From Pseudomonas kairouanensis (lineage in GTDB: Bacteria > Pseudomonadota > Gammaproteobacteria > Pseudomonadales > Pseudomonadaceae), in NCBI RefSeq assembly GCF_004682055.1, contig NZ_QUZU01000006.1, forward strand, positions 124,001-188,000: a stretch of DNA of 64,000 nucleotides. Direction: 5' to 3'. Position numbers and translations under genes: made by a program. Below the pieces are notes generated by a model. That model did no database searches and was not told the origin of the DNA. It saw only the letters and a list, made by a program, of their open reading frames with translations. Below are positions 54,004 through 63,942 of the stretch, piece by piece. Numbering within the stretch: position 1 is the stretch's first letter; every line of letters begins with the position of its first letter.

Positions 54004-54540
54004 ATGTCGACCTCGGCCCGCCTGATCCTTATTCTTTGCGTCGCGCTGCTCAGCGCCTGCGCAAGCCGCCCACCTCCCGCGCCCGTGGCCGTCAAGCCCA
54101 AGCCGGTGTTCAACTATTCCACCCAGAATTTCTCGCCTGCAGCCGAAGACGTGCTCTTCCGTGCCCTGGGCCTGGTCGGCACGCCTTATCGTTGGGGTGG
54201 CAACACGCCGGACTCAGGGTTTGATTGCAGTGGCTTGATCGGCTTTGTGTTCCGTGACGCTGCGGGTATCTCCTTGCCGCGTACCACCCGTGAGCTGATC
54301 GTGATGCGCGCGCAGGATGTGAGCGAGCAGAACCTGCAAACCGGTGATCTGCTGTTCTTTGCCACCGGTGGTGGGTCCCAGGTTAGCCACGCTGGCATCT
54401 ATGTGGGCGAAGGGCGCTTCGTCCACGCGCCGCAAACTGGCGGTACGGTGAAGCTCGATACCTTGTCCAAGGCCTATTGGCAGAATGCTTACTTGAGCGC
54501 CAAGCGTGTGCTGCCGGCTAATCTGGCGCGTAATCCATAG
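54004..54540 (+). CDS. NlpC/P60 (C40) peptidase lipoprotein, second of a tandem pair
   Basis: The 178-residue protein has a lipobox (ILCVALLSAC), a Pro-rich linker (SRPPPAPVAVKPKPV) and a C40 domain: YRWGGNTPDSGFDCSGLIGFVF with the nucleophile and QVSHAGIYVGEGRFVHAP with the histidine. It is clearly paralogous to the preceding gene, 144 bp upstream, and is also expected at the outer membrane as a murein endopeptidase. Confidence 0.9.
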   Translation: MSTSARLILILCVALLSACASRPPPAPVAVKPKPVFNYSTQNFSPAAEDVLFRALGLVGTPYRWGGNTPDSGFDCSGLIGFVFRDAAGISLPRTTRELIVMRAQDVSEQNLQTGDLLFFATGGGSQVSHAGIYVGEGRFVHAPQTGGTVKLDTLSKAYWQNAYLSAKRVLPANLARNP

Positions 54541-54558
54541 TTTAAACACTGATCCCAA

Positions 54559-54647
54559 TGTGGGAGGGGGCTTGCCCCCGATAGCGGTGTGTCAGCCCCA
54601 TATTCATCGACTGACACACCGCCATCGGGAGCAAGCCCCCTCCCACA
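54559..54647. repeat. REPIN, GTGGGAGGGGGCTTGC class
   Basis: TGTGGGAGGGGGCTTGCCCC and a reverse complement ending GCCCCCTCCCACA flank about 40 bp. It lies between the lipoprotein gene and the cobalamin riboswitch. Confidence 0.9.
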
Positions 54648-54735
54648 GTTGTTTTGTAGTGTTCTCAAGGGCAAGTACAACGCCAGCTTTAATTGACGCT
54701 CCACCCCCAACCCACTACCCTTCGCGACTTGTTCC

Positions 54736-54948
54736 AGGTGCTCTGTGACCCATGGGTCGACAGAGTGAAACAGGGAAGCCGGTGAGTGAGCGCACTTGTA
54801 CACAGTGCTGCCGCAATTCCGGCGCTGCCCCCGCAACGGTAAATGAGTCAAGACGCTGCCTTCTGCCACTGTATCGCCCGGCGATATGGGAAGGCGCAGC
54901 GTTGGCCTGCACGCCACTCATGAGCCCGGAGACCGGCCCGGAGCATCC
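54736..54948 (+). promoter_or_regulatory. cobalamin (B12) riboswitch
   Basis: The 5' and 3' ends GGTGCTC (54737-54743) and GAGCATC (54941-54947) can pair as P1. AACAGGGAAGCCGGTG, the B12 box GCTGCCCCCGCAACGG (about 54825-54840), CCACTGTATCGCCCGG, TATGGGAAGGCGCAGC and GAGCCCGGAGACCGGCC occur in the order of the adenosylcobalamin aptamer. It should repress the downstream cob operon when B12 is plentiful. It ends 87 bp before cobO. Confidence 0.95.
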
Positions 54949-55034
54949 AACAGCATCACGGTGGGCGATGCTTGGCTGTCTGTTGTTTCTTTTTCCTGCC
55001 CGCCGTTTTTGTCCAGCCCCAACGGAGAGCTGCC

Positions 55035-55646
55035 ATGACCGATTCCCCCGACCGCGACGAACGCCACCTAGCGCGCATGCTGCGCAAAAAAGCCGTGATC
55101 GACGAGCGTATTGCCAATTCCCCCAACGAATGCGGCTTGCTGCTGGTGCTCACCGGCAACGGCAAAGGCAAGAGCAGCTCCGCGTTCGGCATGCTCGCCC
55201 GGGCCATGGGCCACGGCATGCAGTGTGGCGTGGTGCAATTTATCAAGGGGCGTAACAGCACGGGCGAAGAACTGTTCTTCCGCCGCTTCCCCGAGCAGGT
55301 GCGGTTCCATGTGATGGGCGAGGGCTTTACCTGGGAAACCCAGGACCGCCAACGCGACATCGCCGCCGCTGAAGCTGCCTGGGCGGTGTCCCGGCAACTG
55401 CTGCAAGACCCCTCCATCGGTATGGTCGTGCTGGACGAACTGAACATCGCCCTCAAGCACGGCTACCTCGACCTGGACACTGTGCTGGGCGACCTGCAAG
55501 CCCGCCCGCCGATGCAGCATGTGGTGGTCACCGGCCGTGGCGCCAAGCCTGAATTGATCGAAATGGGTGACACCGTCACCGAAATGGGCATGCTCAAGCA
55601 CGCGTTCCAGGCCGGTATCAAGGCACAGAAGGGCGTCGAACTTTGA
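55035..55646 (+). CDS. cobO: corrinoid adenosyltransferase CobO
   Basis: The 203-residue enzyme adenosylates Co(I) of cobyrinic acid a,c-diamide or cobinamide with ATP. The P-loop is GNGKGKSS (residues 41-48); VVQFIKGRNSTGEE and MVVLDELNIALKHGYLD are CobA/CobO signatures. CGGAGAGC lies before ATG 55035. It is the first gene behind the riboswitch and overlaps cobB by four bases. Confidence 0.95.
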   Translation: MTDSPDRDERHLARMLRKKAVIDERIANSPNECGLLLVLTGNGKGKSSSAFGMLARAMGHGMQCGVVQFIKGRNSTGEELFFRRFPEQVRFHVMGEGFTWETQDRQRDIAAAEAAWAVSRQLLQDPSIGMVVLDELNIALKHGYLDLDTVLGDLQARPPMQHVVVTGRGAKPELIEMGDTVTEMGMLKHAFQAGIKAQKGVEL

Positions 55647-57001
55647 ATCAGCCCCGTCATTGCCCAGCCGTATTGATCGCCGCACCGGCGTCCGGCCAGG
55701 GCAAAACCACTGTCACCGCAGCACTCGCCCGTTTGCATCGCAACCTGGGGCGCAAGGTGCGTGTGTTCAAATGCGGGCCGGACTTTCTCGACCCCATGAT
55801 CCACGAGCGCGCCAGCGGGGCGCCGGTGTATCAGTTGGACATGTGGATGGTGGGTGAGCAAGAAAGTCGTCGCCTGTTGTGGGAAGCGGCAGGGGAGGCT
55901 GACCTGATCCTGATCGAAGGCGTGATGGGCCTGTTCGACGGCACCCCGTCCAGCGCCGACCTGGCGCGCCACTTCGGCGTGCCGGTACTGGGCGTGATCG
56001 ACGGCACCGCCATGGCCCAGACCTTCGGCGCCCTGGCCCTGGGCCTGGCGCGCTACCAGCCGGACCTGCCGTTTGCCGGCGTGCTGGCCAACCGTGTCGG
56101 CACCCTGCGCCATGCACAACTGCTTGAAGGCAGCCTCACCGAAGGGTTGCGCTGGTACGGCGCGCTGTCCCGCGAAACCGGGATCGAGTTGCCCAGCCGC
56201 CATTTGGGCCTGGTGCAAGCCAGTGAACTCAATGACCTCGACCTGCGCCTGGACGCCGCTGCCCAAGCCTTGGGCAGCAGTTGCGAAGTCGCGCTGCCGC
56301 CGCCGGTCACCTTCGCCGCGCCCGAAGTGGTCGTGGCCGAGCCGTTGCTCGCCGGCGTGCGCATCGCCGTGGCCCGTGACGAAGCTTTCGCGTTCACGTA
56401 CGGCGCCAGCCTTGACCTGTTGCGGGCAATGGGCGCCGAGCTTGAGTTTTTCTCACCGATCCATGACCAGCACTTGCCCGACGCCGACAGCCTCTACCTG
56501 CCCGGCGGTTACCCGGAACTGCACCACAAGGCGCTGTCGGAAAATACCTCGATGCTCGACGCCATCCGCGCTCACCACGCGGCGGGCAAACCCCTGCTGG
56601 CCGAATGTGGCGGCATGTTGTACCTGCTGAACTCGCTCACCGATGTGGACGGCACCCGCGCCGAACTGGTCGGCCTGCTGCAAGGCGATGCGGTGATGCA
56701 AAAGAAACTCGCGGCCCTGGCCCTGCAAAATGTCGAGTTGCCGGAAGGCACGCTACGGGGTCACACCTATCACCACTCCCTGACCAGCACCGAATGCCAG
56801 CCGATTGCCCGTGGCGTCAGCCCCAATGGCGGACGCGGGGCAGAAGCGGTGTATCGACACGGGCGGATGACCGCATCCTACGTGCACTTTTATTTCCCAT
56901 CGAATCCAAAAGCTGTAGCCGCACTGCTCCTGCCTTGTCAAAAACCTAATGAACGCTGCCAATCCAATGTGGGAGGGGGCTTGCTCCCGATAGGGCCATG
57001 A
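55643..57001 (+). CDS. cobB: cobyrinic acid a,c-diamide synthase, with REP-encoded C-terminus
   Basis: The 452-residue enzyme amidates carboxylates a and c of (hydrogeno)cobyrinic acid with glutamine and ATP. An N-terminal APASGQGKTTVTAALARL P-loop domain is followed by a glutamine amidotransferase domain with LPGGYPELHHKAL and nucleophile AECGGMLYLL. The conserved part ends near MTASYVHFYFPSNPKA. The final residues, [13 protein letters not shown], are read from a REP sequence, and the TGA overlaps the bluB ATG. The tail is not expected in the family. Confidence 0.93.
   Translation: MNQPRHCPAVLIAAPASGQGKTTVTAALARLHRNLGRKVRVFKCGPDFLDPMIHERASGAPVYQLDMWMVGEQESRRLLWEAAGEADLILIEGVMGLFDGTPSSADLARHFGVPVLGVIDGTAMAQTFGALALGLARYQPDLPFAGVLANRVGTLRHAQLLEGSLTEGLRWYGALSRETGIELPSRHLGLVQASELNDLDLRLDAAAQALGSSCEVALPPPVTFAAPEVVVAEPLLAGVRIAVARDEAFAFTYGASLDLLRAMGAELEFFSPIHDQHLPDADSLYLPGGYPELHHKALSENTSMLDAIRAHHAAGKPLLAECGGMLYLLNSLTDVDGTRAELVGLLQGDAVMQKKLAALALQNVELPEGTLRGHTYHHSLTSTECQPIARGVSPNGGRGAEAVYRHGRMTASYVHFYFPSNPKAVAALLLPCQKPNERCQSNVGGGLLPIGP
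56967..56993. repeat. single REP inside the 3' end of cobB
   Basis: ATGTGGGAGGGGGCTTGCTC followed by CCGATAG is identical in class to the left arms of the REPINs at 9447 and 54559, but has no partner. It encodes the cobB C-terminus and lies five bases before the bluB start. Confidence 0.85.
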
Positions 57002-57648
57002 CCGACAACGCCTTCCCCCAAGCCGACCGCCAAGCCGTCTACCGCGCCATCGCCGAACGCCGCGACATGCGCCACTTCAGCGGCGGCACCGTGGCCCCCG
57101 AGTTGCTGCAGCGCCTGCTCCAGGCTGCCCATCAGGCACCCAGTGTCGGCCTGATGCAGCCCTGGCGTTTCATCCGCATCAGCGACCGCCACCTGCGCGG
57201 GCAAATCCAGCAACTGGTGGAAGAAGAGCGTGTGCGCACCGCCCAGGCCCTGGGTGAGCGCTCCGATGAATTCATGAAGCTCAAGGTCGAAGGCATCCAC
57301 GACTGCGCCGAAGTGCTTGTTGCGGCATTGATGGATGATCGCGAACGGCACATCTTCGGCCGCCGCACCTTGCCGGAAATGGACATGGCCTCGCTGTCCT
57401 GCGCCATCCAGAACCTATGGCTGGCCGCCCGCGTGGAAGGTTTGGGCATGGGCTGGGTCTCGTTGTTCGAACCCCAGGCCCTCGCCGACCTGCTGGGCCT
57501 GCCGCCCGGCGCGAAACCCCTGGCGGTGCTATGCCTGGGGCCCGTGGTCGAGTTCTACCCGGCACCGATGTTGCAGCTTGAAGGCTGGACCGAGCCTCGA
57601 CCGCTGAGTGACATGTTGTACGAGAATACGTGGGGAGTGAGTCAATGA
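56998..57648 (+). CDS. bluB: 5,6-dimethylbenzimidazole synthase
   Basis: The 216-residue nitroreductase-fold enzyme cleaves FMNH2 with oxygen to make DMB, the lower ligand of B12. [39 protein letters not shown] and [17 protein letters not shown] are BluB signatures. Its presence implies aerobic DMB synthesis. Its ATG overlaps the cobB TGA, and the upstream sequence comes from a REP element. Confidence 0.93.
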   Translation: MTDNAFPQADRQAVYRAIAERRDMRHFSGGTVAPELLQRLLQAAHQAPSVGLMQPWRFIRISDRHLRGQIQQLVEEERVRTAQALGERSDEFMKLKVEGIHDCAEVLVAALMDDRERHIFGRRTLPEMDMASLSCAIQNLWLAARVEGLGMGWVSLFEPQALADLLGLPPGAKPLAVLCLGPVVEFYPAPMLQLEGWTEPRPLSDMLYENTWGVSQ

Positions 57649-58553
57649 GTGTGGCCTTGCTGTGTGTCGCGGCAGTGGCGCTGGACGCGCTGCTGGGCGA
57701 ACCCAGGCGCTGGCATCCGCTGGTGGCGTTCGGTCATTTTGCCGGGCGCATCGAGCAACGTTTCAATACCGGTGGCCGGGGCTGGCGCAGCCATGGCGTG
57801 ACGGCGTGGTTTATCGCCGTCGTACCTTTGACCTTGCTGGCCACCGCCCTGTCGTGGGCACCGTATATCGGCTGGGTGCTGGAGATTCTGGCGCTGTACT
57901 GCGCCCTGGGCATGCGCAGCCTTGGCGAGCATGTGATCCCCGTCGCCCAGGCCCTGCGCAGCGATAACCTGGATGAAGCGCGCCAGCGTGTGAGCTACCT
58001 GGTGAGTCGCCAGACTAGCGAGCTGGACAGCACCGAAGTTGCCCGCGCCGCCACCGAGTCGGTACTGGAGAACGGCAGCGATGCGGTGTTTGCCGCGCTG
58101 TTCTGGTTTGTGGTCGCAGGCGTGCCGGGCGTAGTGCTCTATCGGCTGAGTAACACCCTTGATGCCATGTGGGGCTATCGCAACGAACGCTTCGAGCGCT
58201 TCGGCTGGGCCGCGGCGAAAATCGACGATGTACTGAACTACATTCCTGCACGCCTGGTGGCGTTGACCTACGCGCTGCTCGGCAAAACCCGACTGGCTCT
58301 TAAGTGCTGGCGCACGCAGGGCCCGACGTGGGACAGCCCCAACGCGGGCCCGGTGATGGCGGCTGGTGCCGGTGCACTGGGCGTCGAGTTGGGCGGTGCT
58401 GCGATCTACCACGGCGAAGTGCACCAACGTCCACCCCTGGGTGAAGGCCCCGCGGCGGATGCCGGTTCAATCGACCTAGGCTGGCAACTGGTGCAGCGCG
58501 GCGTATGGTTGTGGCTGCTGATCCTGTGCGCGGGGGCGCAATTCTATGCTTGA
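57645..58553 (+). CDS. cobD: adenosylcobinamide-phosphate synthase (CbiB/CobD)
   Basis: The 302-residue inner-membrane protein attaches (R)-1-aminopropanol O-2-phosphate to adenosylcobyrate. [16 protein letters not shown], the [36 protein letters not shown] block and [23 protein letters not shown] are family motifs. It overlaps bluB by four bases and cobC by eight. This follows the Pseudomonas denitrificans name; Salmonella calls it cbiB. Confidence 0.94.
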   Translation: MSVALLCVAAVALDALLGEPRRWHPLVAFGHFAGRIEQRFNTGGRGWRSHGVTAWFIAVVPLTLLATALSWAPYIGWVLEILALYCALGMRSLGEHVIPVAQALRSDNLDEARQRVSYLVSRQTSELDSTEVARAATESVLENGSDAVFAALFWFVVAGVPGVVLYRLSNTLDAMWGYRNERFERFGWAAAKIDDVLNYIPARLVALTYALLGKTRLALKCWRTQGPTWDSPNAGPVMAAGAGALGVELGGAAIYHGEVHQRPPLGEGPAADAGSIDLGWQLVQRGVWLWLLILCAGAQFYA

Positions 58554-59535
58554 ACACGGTGGGCGGCTGCGTAAGGCAGCGATTCAATACGGGATAGCAG
58601 AGGCTGACTGGCTGGACCTGTCCAGCGGCCTGGCGCCTTGGCCGTTTCCGATCCCCGAGATCCCTTCGCGGGCCTGGGCGCGCTTGCCGGAAACCGACGA
58701 TGGCCTGGAGCAGGCCGCCAGCGAGTACTACGGTGCCGCGCATTTACTGCCGGTGCCCGGTTCCCAGGCGGCGATCCAGCTGCTGCCGCGCCTGCGCCGC
58801 TCGGGCAAAGTCGGCGTGCTGTCGCCGTGCTACGCCGAACATGCCCAAGCCTGGCGCCGTGCCGGTTACGTGGTGCGCGAAGTACAGGAGCAGGAAGTTG
58901 ATTTTTTCCTCGACAGCTTCGATGTGCTGGTGGTGGTCAACCCCAACAATCCCACCGGCTTGAGCCTGTCCCCACAACGCTTGCTGGACTGGCACTCGCG
59001 CCTGGCCCAGCGCGGTGGCTGGCTGGTGGTGGACGAAGCCTTCATGGACGTGACCCCGCAATTGAGCCTGGCAAGCCATGCCCAGCAGGTTGGGCTGATC
59101 GTGCTGCGCTCGTTCGGCAAGTTCTTTGGCCTGGCCGGTGTGCGGCTCGGCTTTGTGCTGGCAGAGCGCCGCTTGCTCAAACTGCTCGCCGAACAGGTCG
59201 GGCCCTGGGCCGTCGCCGGGCCGACCCGAGTGCTGGGGCAAGTGTGCCTGCGGGATTTCGAAGGGCATGCGCGGCAACGTGCACGGTGTATCGAAGCCGG
59301 CCAACGTTTGTTCACTTTGCTTGAGCGCCGAGGTTTTCAACCCCACGGCGGCTGCGCGTTGTTCCAGTGGCTGATCACGCCCCATGCCGAACGCATGCAC
59401 GAATTCATGGCCCAGCGCGGCATCCTGCTGCGCTTGTTTGCTCACGACAGCAGCCTGCGGTTTGGCCTGCCCGACACCGAGGGCGACTGGTCGCGCCTCG
59501 ACGAAGCCCTGTTGGCCTACAAGGACGCCTCATGA
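58546..59535 (+). CDS. cobC: threonine-phosphate decarboxylase
   Basis: The 329-residue PLP enzyme, of the histidinol-phosphate aminotransferase fold, decarboxylates L-threonine phosphate to aminopropanol phosphate, the substrate of Cob[34 protein letters not shown] and the PLP lysine segment [17 protein letters not shown] are visible. The P. denitrificans gene name is cobC; the Salmonella homologue is cobD. It overlaps the next gene by four bases. Confidence 0.92.
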   Translation: MLEHGGRLRKAAIQYGIAEADWLDLSSGLAPWPFPIPEIPSRAWARLPETDDGLEQAASEYYGAAHLLPVPGSQAAIQLLPRLRRSGKVGVLSPCYAEHAQAWRRAGYVVREVQEQEVDFFLDSFDVLVVVNPNNPTGLSLSPQRLLDWHSRLAQRGGWLVVDEAFMDVTPQLSLASHAQQVGLIVLRSFGKFFGLAGVRLGFVLAERRLLKLLAEQVGPWAVAGPTRVLGQVCLRDFEGHARQRARCIEAGQRLFTLLERRGFQPHGGCALFQWLITPHAERMHEFMAQRGILLRLFAHDSSLRFGLPDTEGDWSRLDEALLAYKDAS

Positions 59536-60983
59536 GTACGCTGATGGTGCAAGGCACCACCTCCGACGCGGGCAAAAGCACCCTGGTGACTGCGCTGTGT
59601 CGCTGGTTGATCCGCCAGGGCGTGGCGGTGGCGCCATTCAAGCCGCAGAACATGGCGCTTAATAGCGCCGTGACGGCCGAGGGCGGCGAGATCGGCCGCG
59701 CCCAGGCCGTGCAGGCCCAGGCGGCCAACCTGGCGCCCCACACCGACATGAACCCGGTGCTGCTCAAGCCCAACAGCGACACGGGCTCCCAAGTCATCAT
59801 CCATGGCCGTGCGGTGACCAGCATGAACGCCGTGGCCTATCACGACTACAAAGCCATCGCGATGCAGGCGGTGCTGGCCTCCCATGCGCGGTTGAGCGCG
59901 GCTTACCCGGTGGTGATGGTGGAGGGCGCGGGTTCGCCCGCCGAGATCAATCTGCGCGCCAACGATATTGCCAACATGGGCTTTGCCGAGGCGGTGGACT
60001 GCCCGGTGCTGCTGATCGCCGATATCAACCGTGGTGGCGTGTTCGCCCATCTGGTGGGCACCCTGGAGTTGCTGTCCCCCAGCGAACAGGCGCGAGTCAA
60101 AGGTTTCATCATCAACCGCTTTCGCGGCGATATCGCGTTGCTGCAGCCGGGGCTGGATTGGTTGGAGGCACGCACTGGCAAGCCGGTGGTGGGCGTATTG
60201 CCCTACGTGATGGACCTGCACCTGGAGGCCGAGGACGGCATCGACCAGCGCCAGATCAGCAAAGCCGCCCAGGTGCTCAAGGTGGTGGTGCCGGTGTTGC
60301 CGCGCATCAGCAACCACACCGACTTCGACCCGTTGCGCCTGCACCCCCAGGTGGATTTGCAATTTGTCGGCCCCGGCCAACCGATTCCGGCCGCCGACCT
60401 GATCATCCTCCCCGGCTCGAAAAGCGTGCGCAGCGACCTCGCTTACCTGCGCGCCAATGGCTGGGACACCGCGGTGGCGCGGCACCTGCGTTACGGTGGC
60501 AAGCTGCTGGGTATTTGCGGCGGCTTGCAGATGCTCGGCGAGCAGGTGCACGACCCCTTGGGCCTGGAAGGGCCGGCGGGTTCCAGCGAGGGCCTGGGGT
60601 TGCTGGCGTTCAGCACCACGCTGGAAGAAGAGAAGCAACTGCGCAACGTGCGCGGGCGTTTACGGCTGGAGGATGCCGAGGTCAGCGGGTACGAGATCCA
60701 TGCGGGAGTGACGTCCGGCGAAGCCTTGTCGAGCGCTGCGGTCGTGCTGGATGACGGCCGCAACGACGGCGCCCAGAGTGCAGACGGGCAGATCCTTGGT
60801 ACCTACCTGCATGGCCTGTTCGAAACCCCGGCCGCCTGTAGCGCCTTGTTGCGCTGGGCGGGGCTGCAGGCTGTGCAGGAGGTGGATTACCACGCATTGC
60901 GCGAGCGCGATATCGAGCGCTTGGCGGACTTGGTGCAAAACCATTTGGACACTGACCTCTTGCGCAACCTATGCGGGATTTAA
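59532..60983 (+). CDS. cobQ: cobyric acid synthase
   Basis: The 483-residue enzyme performs four glutamine-dependent amidations (b, d, e, g) of adenosylcobyrinate diamide. [21 protein letters not shown] is the P-loop start, [13 protein letters not shown] follows, and the amidotransferase half contains [11 protein letters not shown] and the nucleophile in [13 protein letters not shown] 59532 overlaps the cobC stop. Confidence 0.95.
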   Translation: MSTLMVQGTTSDAGKSTLVTALCRWLIRQGVAVAPFKPQNMALNSAVTAEGGEIGRAQAVQAQAANLAPHTDMNPVLLKPNSDTGSQVIIHGRAVTSMNAVAYHDYKAIAMQAVLASHARLSAAYPVVMVEGAGSPAEINLRANDIANMGFAEAVDCPVLLIADINRGGVFAHLVGTLELLSPSEQARVKGFIINRFRGDIALLQPGLDWLEARTGKPVVGVLPYVMDLHLEAEDGIDQRQISKAAQVLKVVVPVLPRISNHTDFDPLRLHPQVDLQFVGPGQPIPAADLIILPGSKSVRSDLAYLRANGWDTAVARHLRYGGKLLGICGGLQMLGEQVHDPLGLEGPAGSSEGLGLLAFSTTLEEEKQLRNVRGRLRLEDAEVSGYEIHAGVTSGEALSSAAVVLDDGRNDGAQSADGQILGTYLHGLFETPAACSALLRWAGLQAVQEVDYHALRERDIERLADLVQNHLDTDLLRNLCGI

Positions 60984-61023
60984 CCGTGTGTGCCAGCCTC
61001 GAAGACCCACAAGGTATAACCCC

Positions 61024-61545
61024 ATGCTCCAACTGATCCTCGGCGGCGCCCGCTCCGGCAAAAGCCGCCTGGCCGAAAGGCTCGCCAGCGACAGTGCGTT
61101 ACCCGTCATCTACATCGCCACCAGCCAACCCCTGGACGGCGAGATGAACCAGCGTGTCGCCCTGCATCGTCAGCGCCGCCCCGACCATTGGGGCCTGATC
61201 GAAGAGCCCCTGGAACTCGCGCGGGTGTTGCAGCAAAACGCCGCCGCCGATCGCTGCCTGTTGGTGGATTGCCTGACCCTGTGGCTCACCAACCTGCTGA
61301 TGCTCGACGACGCGAACCGCCTGGCGGTGGAGCGCGATCAACTGCTGGACACCCTGGCCACGCTGCCGGGTGAAATCATTTTTGTCAGCAACGAGACCGG
61401 TCTGGGTGTCGTGCCGCTGGGCGAATTGACTCGCCGCTATGTGGATGAAGCCGGTTGGCTGCATCAAGCCTTGGCCGAGCGTTGTCAGCGTGTTGTCCTG
61501 ACGGTTGCCGGCCTGCCCCTGACTTTGAAAGGTACTGCGTTATGA
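61024..61545 (+). CDS. cobU: adenosylcobinamide kinase / guanylyltransferase
   Basis: The 173-residue bifunctional enzyme phosphorylates adenosylcobinamide and transfers GMP to give adenosylcobinamide-GDP. The P-loop is GGARSGKS (residues 7-14); [29 protein letters not shown] and [28 protein letters not shown] are signatures. In P. denitrificans naming this is cobP. It overlaps cobT by four bases. Confidence 0.94.
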   Translation: MLQLILGGARSGKSRLAERLASDSALPVIYIATSQPLDGEMNQRVALHRQRRPDHWGLIEEPLELARVLQQNAAADRCLLVDCLTLWLTNLLMLDDANRLAVERDQLLDTLATLPGEIIFVSNETGLGVVPLGELTRRYVDEAGWLHQALAERCQRVVLTVAGLPLTLKGTAL

Positions 61546-62597
61546 CTGACACCTGGTGGCTCAACCCTTGTAAGGCCATTGACGCTCAAGCGTACGAACA
61601 TGCCCTGGCACGCCAGCAACAGTTGACCAAACCGGCCGGTTCCCTCGGCCAGTTGGAGGCCTTGGCGGTGCAATTGGCAGGCCTGCAAGGCCAGGTCAAA
61701 CCTGCCGTGGACCACCTGTGGATCGCGATTTTTGCCGGTGACCATGGCGTGGTTGCCGAAGGTGTGTCGGCCTATCCCCAGGAAGTCACCGGGCAGATGC
61801 TGCACAACTTCGTCACCGGCGGCGCGGCCATCAGTGTGTTGGCGCGACAGCTGGATGCGCAGTTGGAAGTGATCGACCTCGGCACGGTTACCCCATCGCT
61901 GAGTTTGCCGGGTGTGCGTCACCTGAATATCGGCGCGGGCACCGCCAACTTCGTCAACGGCCCGGCGATGACCGAGGCCCAGGGGCGCCAGGCCCTGCAA
62001 GCCGGTCGCGACAGCGCTCTGCGTGCGTTGCAGGGCGGTGCGCAGGTGTTTGTCGGTGGCGAAATGGGGATCGGCAATACCACTGCCGCCAGCGCGTTGG
62101 CCTGTGCATTGCTCGATTGCCAGGTCACTGACTTGACGGGGCCTGGGACCGGTTTGAATGCCCAGGGCGTGAGCCACAAAGTGGCCGTGATCGAGCGGGC
62201 GCTGGCATTGCACGCCGGGCAGCGCGGTGATGCGTTGCAAACCCTGTTCAATCTGGGGGGCTTCGAGATTGCTGCATTGGTTGGTGCATATCTGGCCTGT
62301 GCCCAGGAAGGCATCGTGGTGCTGGTGGATGGGTTTATCTGCACCGTCGCGGCGCTGGTGGCCACGCGCCTGAACCCGGCCAGCCGCGAGTGGCTGGTGT
62401 TTGGCCATCGTGGTGCCGAACCCGGCCATCGGCATGTGCTGCAAAGCCTGGACGCGCAACCGCTGCTTGAACTGGGCCTGCGCTTGGGCGAGGGCAGTGG
62501 TGCGGCGCTGGCGGTGCCCGTGTTGCGCCTGGCCTGTGCGTTGCACGGGCAAATGGCGACGTTTGCCGAAGCCGCCGTGGCAGACCGCCCGGCATGA
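61542..62597 (+). CDS. cobT: nicotinate-nucleotide:DMB phosphoribosyltransferase
   Basis: The 351-residue enzyme joins DMB to NaMN to form alpha-ribazole phosphate. [57 protein letters not shown] and the C-terminal [14 protein letters not shown] (with the catalytic Glu) are diagnostic. In P. denitrificans naming this is cobU. It overlaps the phosphatase gene by four bases. Confidence 0.95.
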   Translation: MTDTWWLNPCKAIDAQAYEHALARQQQLTKPAGSLGQLEALAVQLAGLQGQVKPAVDHLWIAIFAGDHGVVAEGVSAYPQEVTGQMLHNFVTGGAAISVLARQLDAQLEVIDLGTVTPSLSLPGVRHLNIGAGTANFVNGPAMTEAQGRQALQAGRDSALRALQGGAQVFVGGEMGIGNTTAASALACALLDCQVTDLTGPGTGLNAQGVSHKVAVIERALALHAGQRGDALQTLFNLGGFEIAALVGAYLACAQEGIVVLVDGFICTVAALVATRLNPASREWLVFGHRGAEPGHRHVLQSLDAQPLLELGLRLGEGSGAALAVPVLRLACALHGQMATFAEAAVADRPA

Positions 62598-63169
62598 CCT
62601 TGCTCCTGGACCTGCTGCGTCACGGCGAAACCGAACTGGGGGGGGGACTGCGCGGCAGCCTGGACGATGCGCTCACCCCTAAGGGCTGGGAGCAGATGCA
62701 TGCCGCCGTGGTAAATCAAGGGCCTTGGGACCGTGTGGTCAGTTCGCCGCTGCAGCGCTGCGCGCGGTTTGCCGAGGCGTTGGGGGCCCGCCTCGATGTA
62801 CCCGTGAGCCTGGAAAAGGATCTGCAAGAATTGCACTTCGGCGCCTGGGAAGGGCAAAGCGCGGCAGCCTTGATGGAGACTGACGCCGAGGGCTTGGGCC
62901 TCTTCTGGGCCGATCCCTACCGCTTTACGCCGCCTGGGGGAGAGCCTGTCTGCGACTTTTCTGACCGGGTTCTGGGCGCTGTCGCACGCTTGCATCAGGC
63001 CTGCGCCGGCGAGCGCGTGCTGTTGGTCAGCCACGGCGGGGTGATGCGCTTACTGTTGGCCCGTGCGCGGGGGTTGCCCCGTGAGCAACTGCTGAATGTC
63101 GAAGTGGCCCACGGCGGCTTGTTCAGCCTGCAGGTCGGTGCAGAAGGCGCATTGAAGGAAGGCGTCTGA
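62594..63169 (+). CDS. histidine phosphatase, probable alpha-ribazole phosphatase
   Basis: The 191-residue protein has the phosphoglycerate-mutase fold: [15 protein letters not shown] with the phospho-accepting His, SSPLQRC and [13 protein letters not shown] with the second His. Position between cobT and cobS fits dephosphorylation of alpha-ribazole phosphate or of adenosylcobalamin phosphate (Salmonella CobC). A run of seven G after ACTG at 62639-62646 is intact in frame. Confidence 0.85.
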   Translation: MTLLLDLLRHGETELGGGLRGSLDDALTPKGWEQMHAAVVNQGPWDRVVSSPLQRCARFAEALGARLDVPVSLEKDLQELHFGAWEGQSAAALMETDAEGLGLFWADPYRFTPPGGEPVCDFSDRVLGAVARLHQACAGERVLLVSHGGVMRLLLARARGLPREQLLNVEVAHGGLFSLQVGAEGALKEGV

Positions 63170-63171
63170 CC

Positions 63172-63900
63172 ATGTTGCCATTCTGGATTGCCTTGCAGTT
63201 CCTGAGCAGCCTGCCGATCCGCCTGCCGGGTATGCCGCAACCCCAGGAACTGGGGCGCTCGCTGCTGTTTTACCCGGTGGTCGGGCTGTTGTTCGGCGTG
63301 CTGTTGTGGGGCCTGAACGCCGTGTTGATGGGATCGCCGGTGTTGTTGCATGCCGCGTTGTTGCTGACTGCCTGGGTGCTGCTCAGCGGCGGTTTGCACC
63401 TCGATGGCCTGGCGGACAGCGCCGATGCCTGGTTGGGTGGCTTCGGCGATCGCGAGCGCACCCTTACCATCATGAAAGATCCGCGCAGTGGGCCGATTGC
63501 GGTGGTGACCCTGGGCCTGGTGATGTTGCTCAAGTTCACCGCGTTGGTGGCGTTGATCGAGCAACATAACGGCGCGGCGTTGGTCTTGGCGCCCTTGATC
63601 GGGCGGGCTTCGATGCTGGCGTTGTTTCTGACCACGCGCTACGTGCGTGCCGGGGGATTGGGCCAGGCCTTGTCAGACCATTTACCCCGAGTCGTCGGCC
63701 AACAAGTGCTGATCCTCAGTGGTCTGGCGTGCCTTGTGATCGGTGGGTTCAGCGGCGGGATCGCCGTGTTGCTCGCCGCACTGTGCTTTATCGGCTTGCG
63801 CCACCTGATGGTCAAGCGCCTGGGGGGCACCACCGGCGACACGGCGGGTGCCTTGCTGGAGCTGCTGGAAGTGGCGGTGTTGGTCGGCCTGGCTTTGTAA
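63172..63900 (+). CDS. cobS: adenosylcobinamide-GDP ribazoletransferase (cobalamin synthase)
   Basis: The 242-residue inner-membrane enzyme joins adenosylcobinamide-GDP to alpha-ribazole (phosphate), the last assembly step. LQFLSSLPIRLPG, LSGGLHLDGLADSADAWLGGFGDRERTLTIMKDPRSGP (the catalytic DGLADxxD and metal-binding segment) and GRASMLALF are visible, with about six helices. P. denitrificans name cobV. It starts three bases after the phosphatase and closes the operon. Confidence 0.95.
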   Translation: MLPFWIALQFLSSLPIRLPGMPQPQELGRSLLFYPVVGLLFGVLLWGLNAVLMGSPVLLHAALLLTAWVLLSGGLHLDGLADSADAWLGGFGDRERTLTIMKDPRSGPIAVVTLGLVMLLKFTALVALIEQHNGAALVLAPLIGRASMLALFLTTRYVRAGGLGQALSDHLPRVVGQQVLILSGLACLVIGGFSGGIAVLLAALCFIGLRHLMVKRLGGTTGDTAGALLELLEVAVLVGLAL

Positions 63901-63942
63901 CACTTTCTTGCATTCTGTTAATCGCGGGTATATACACGTTCC

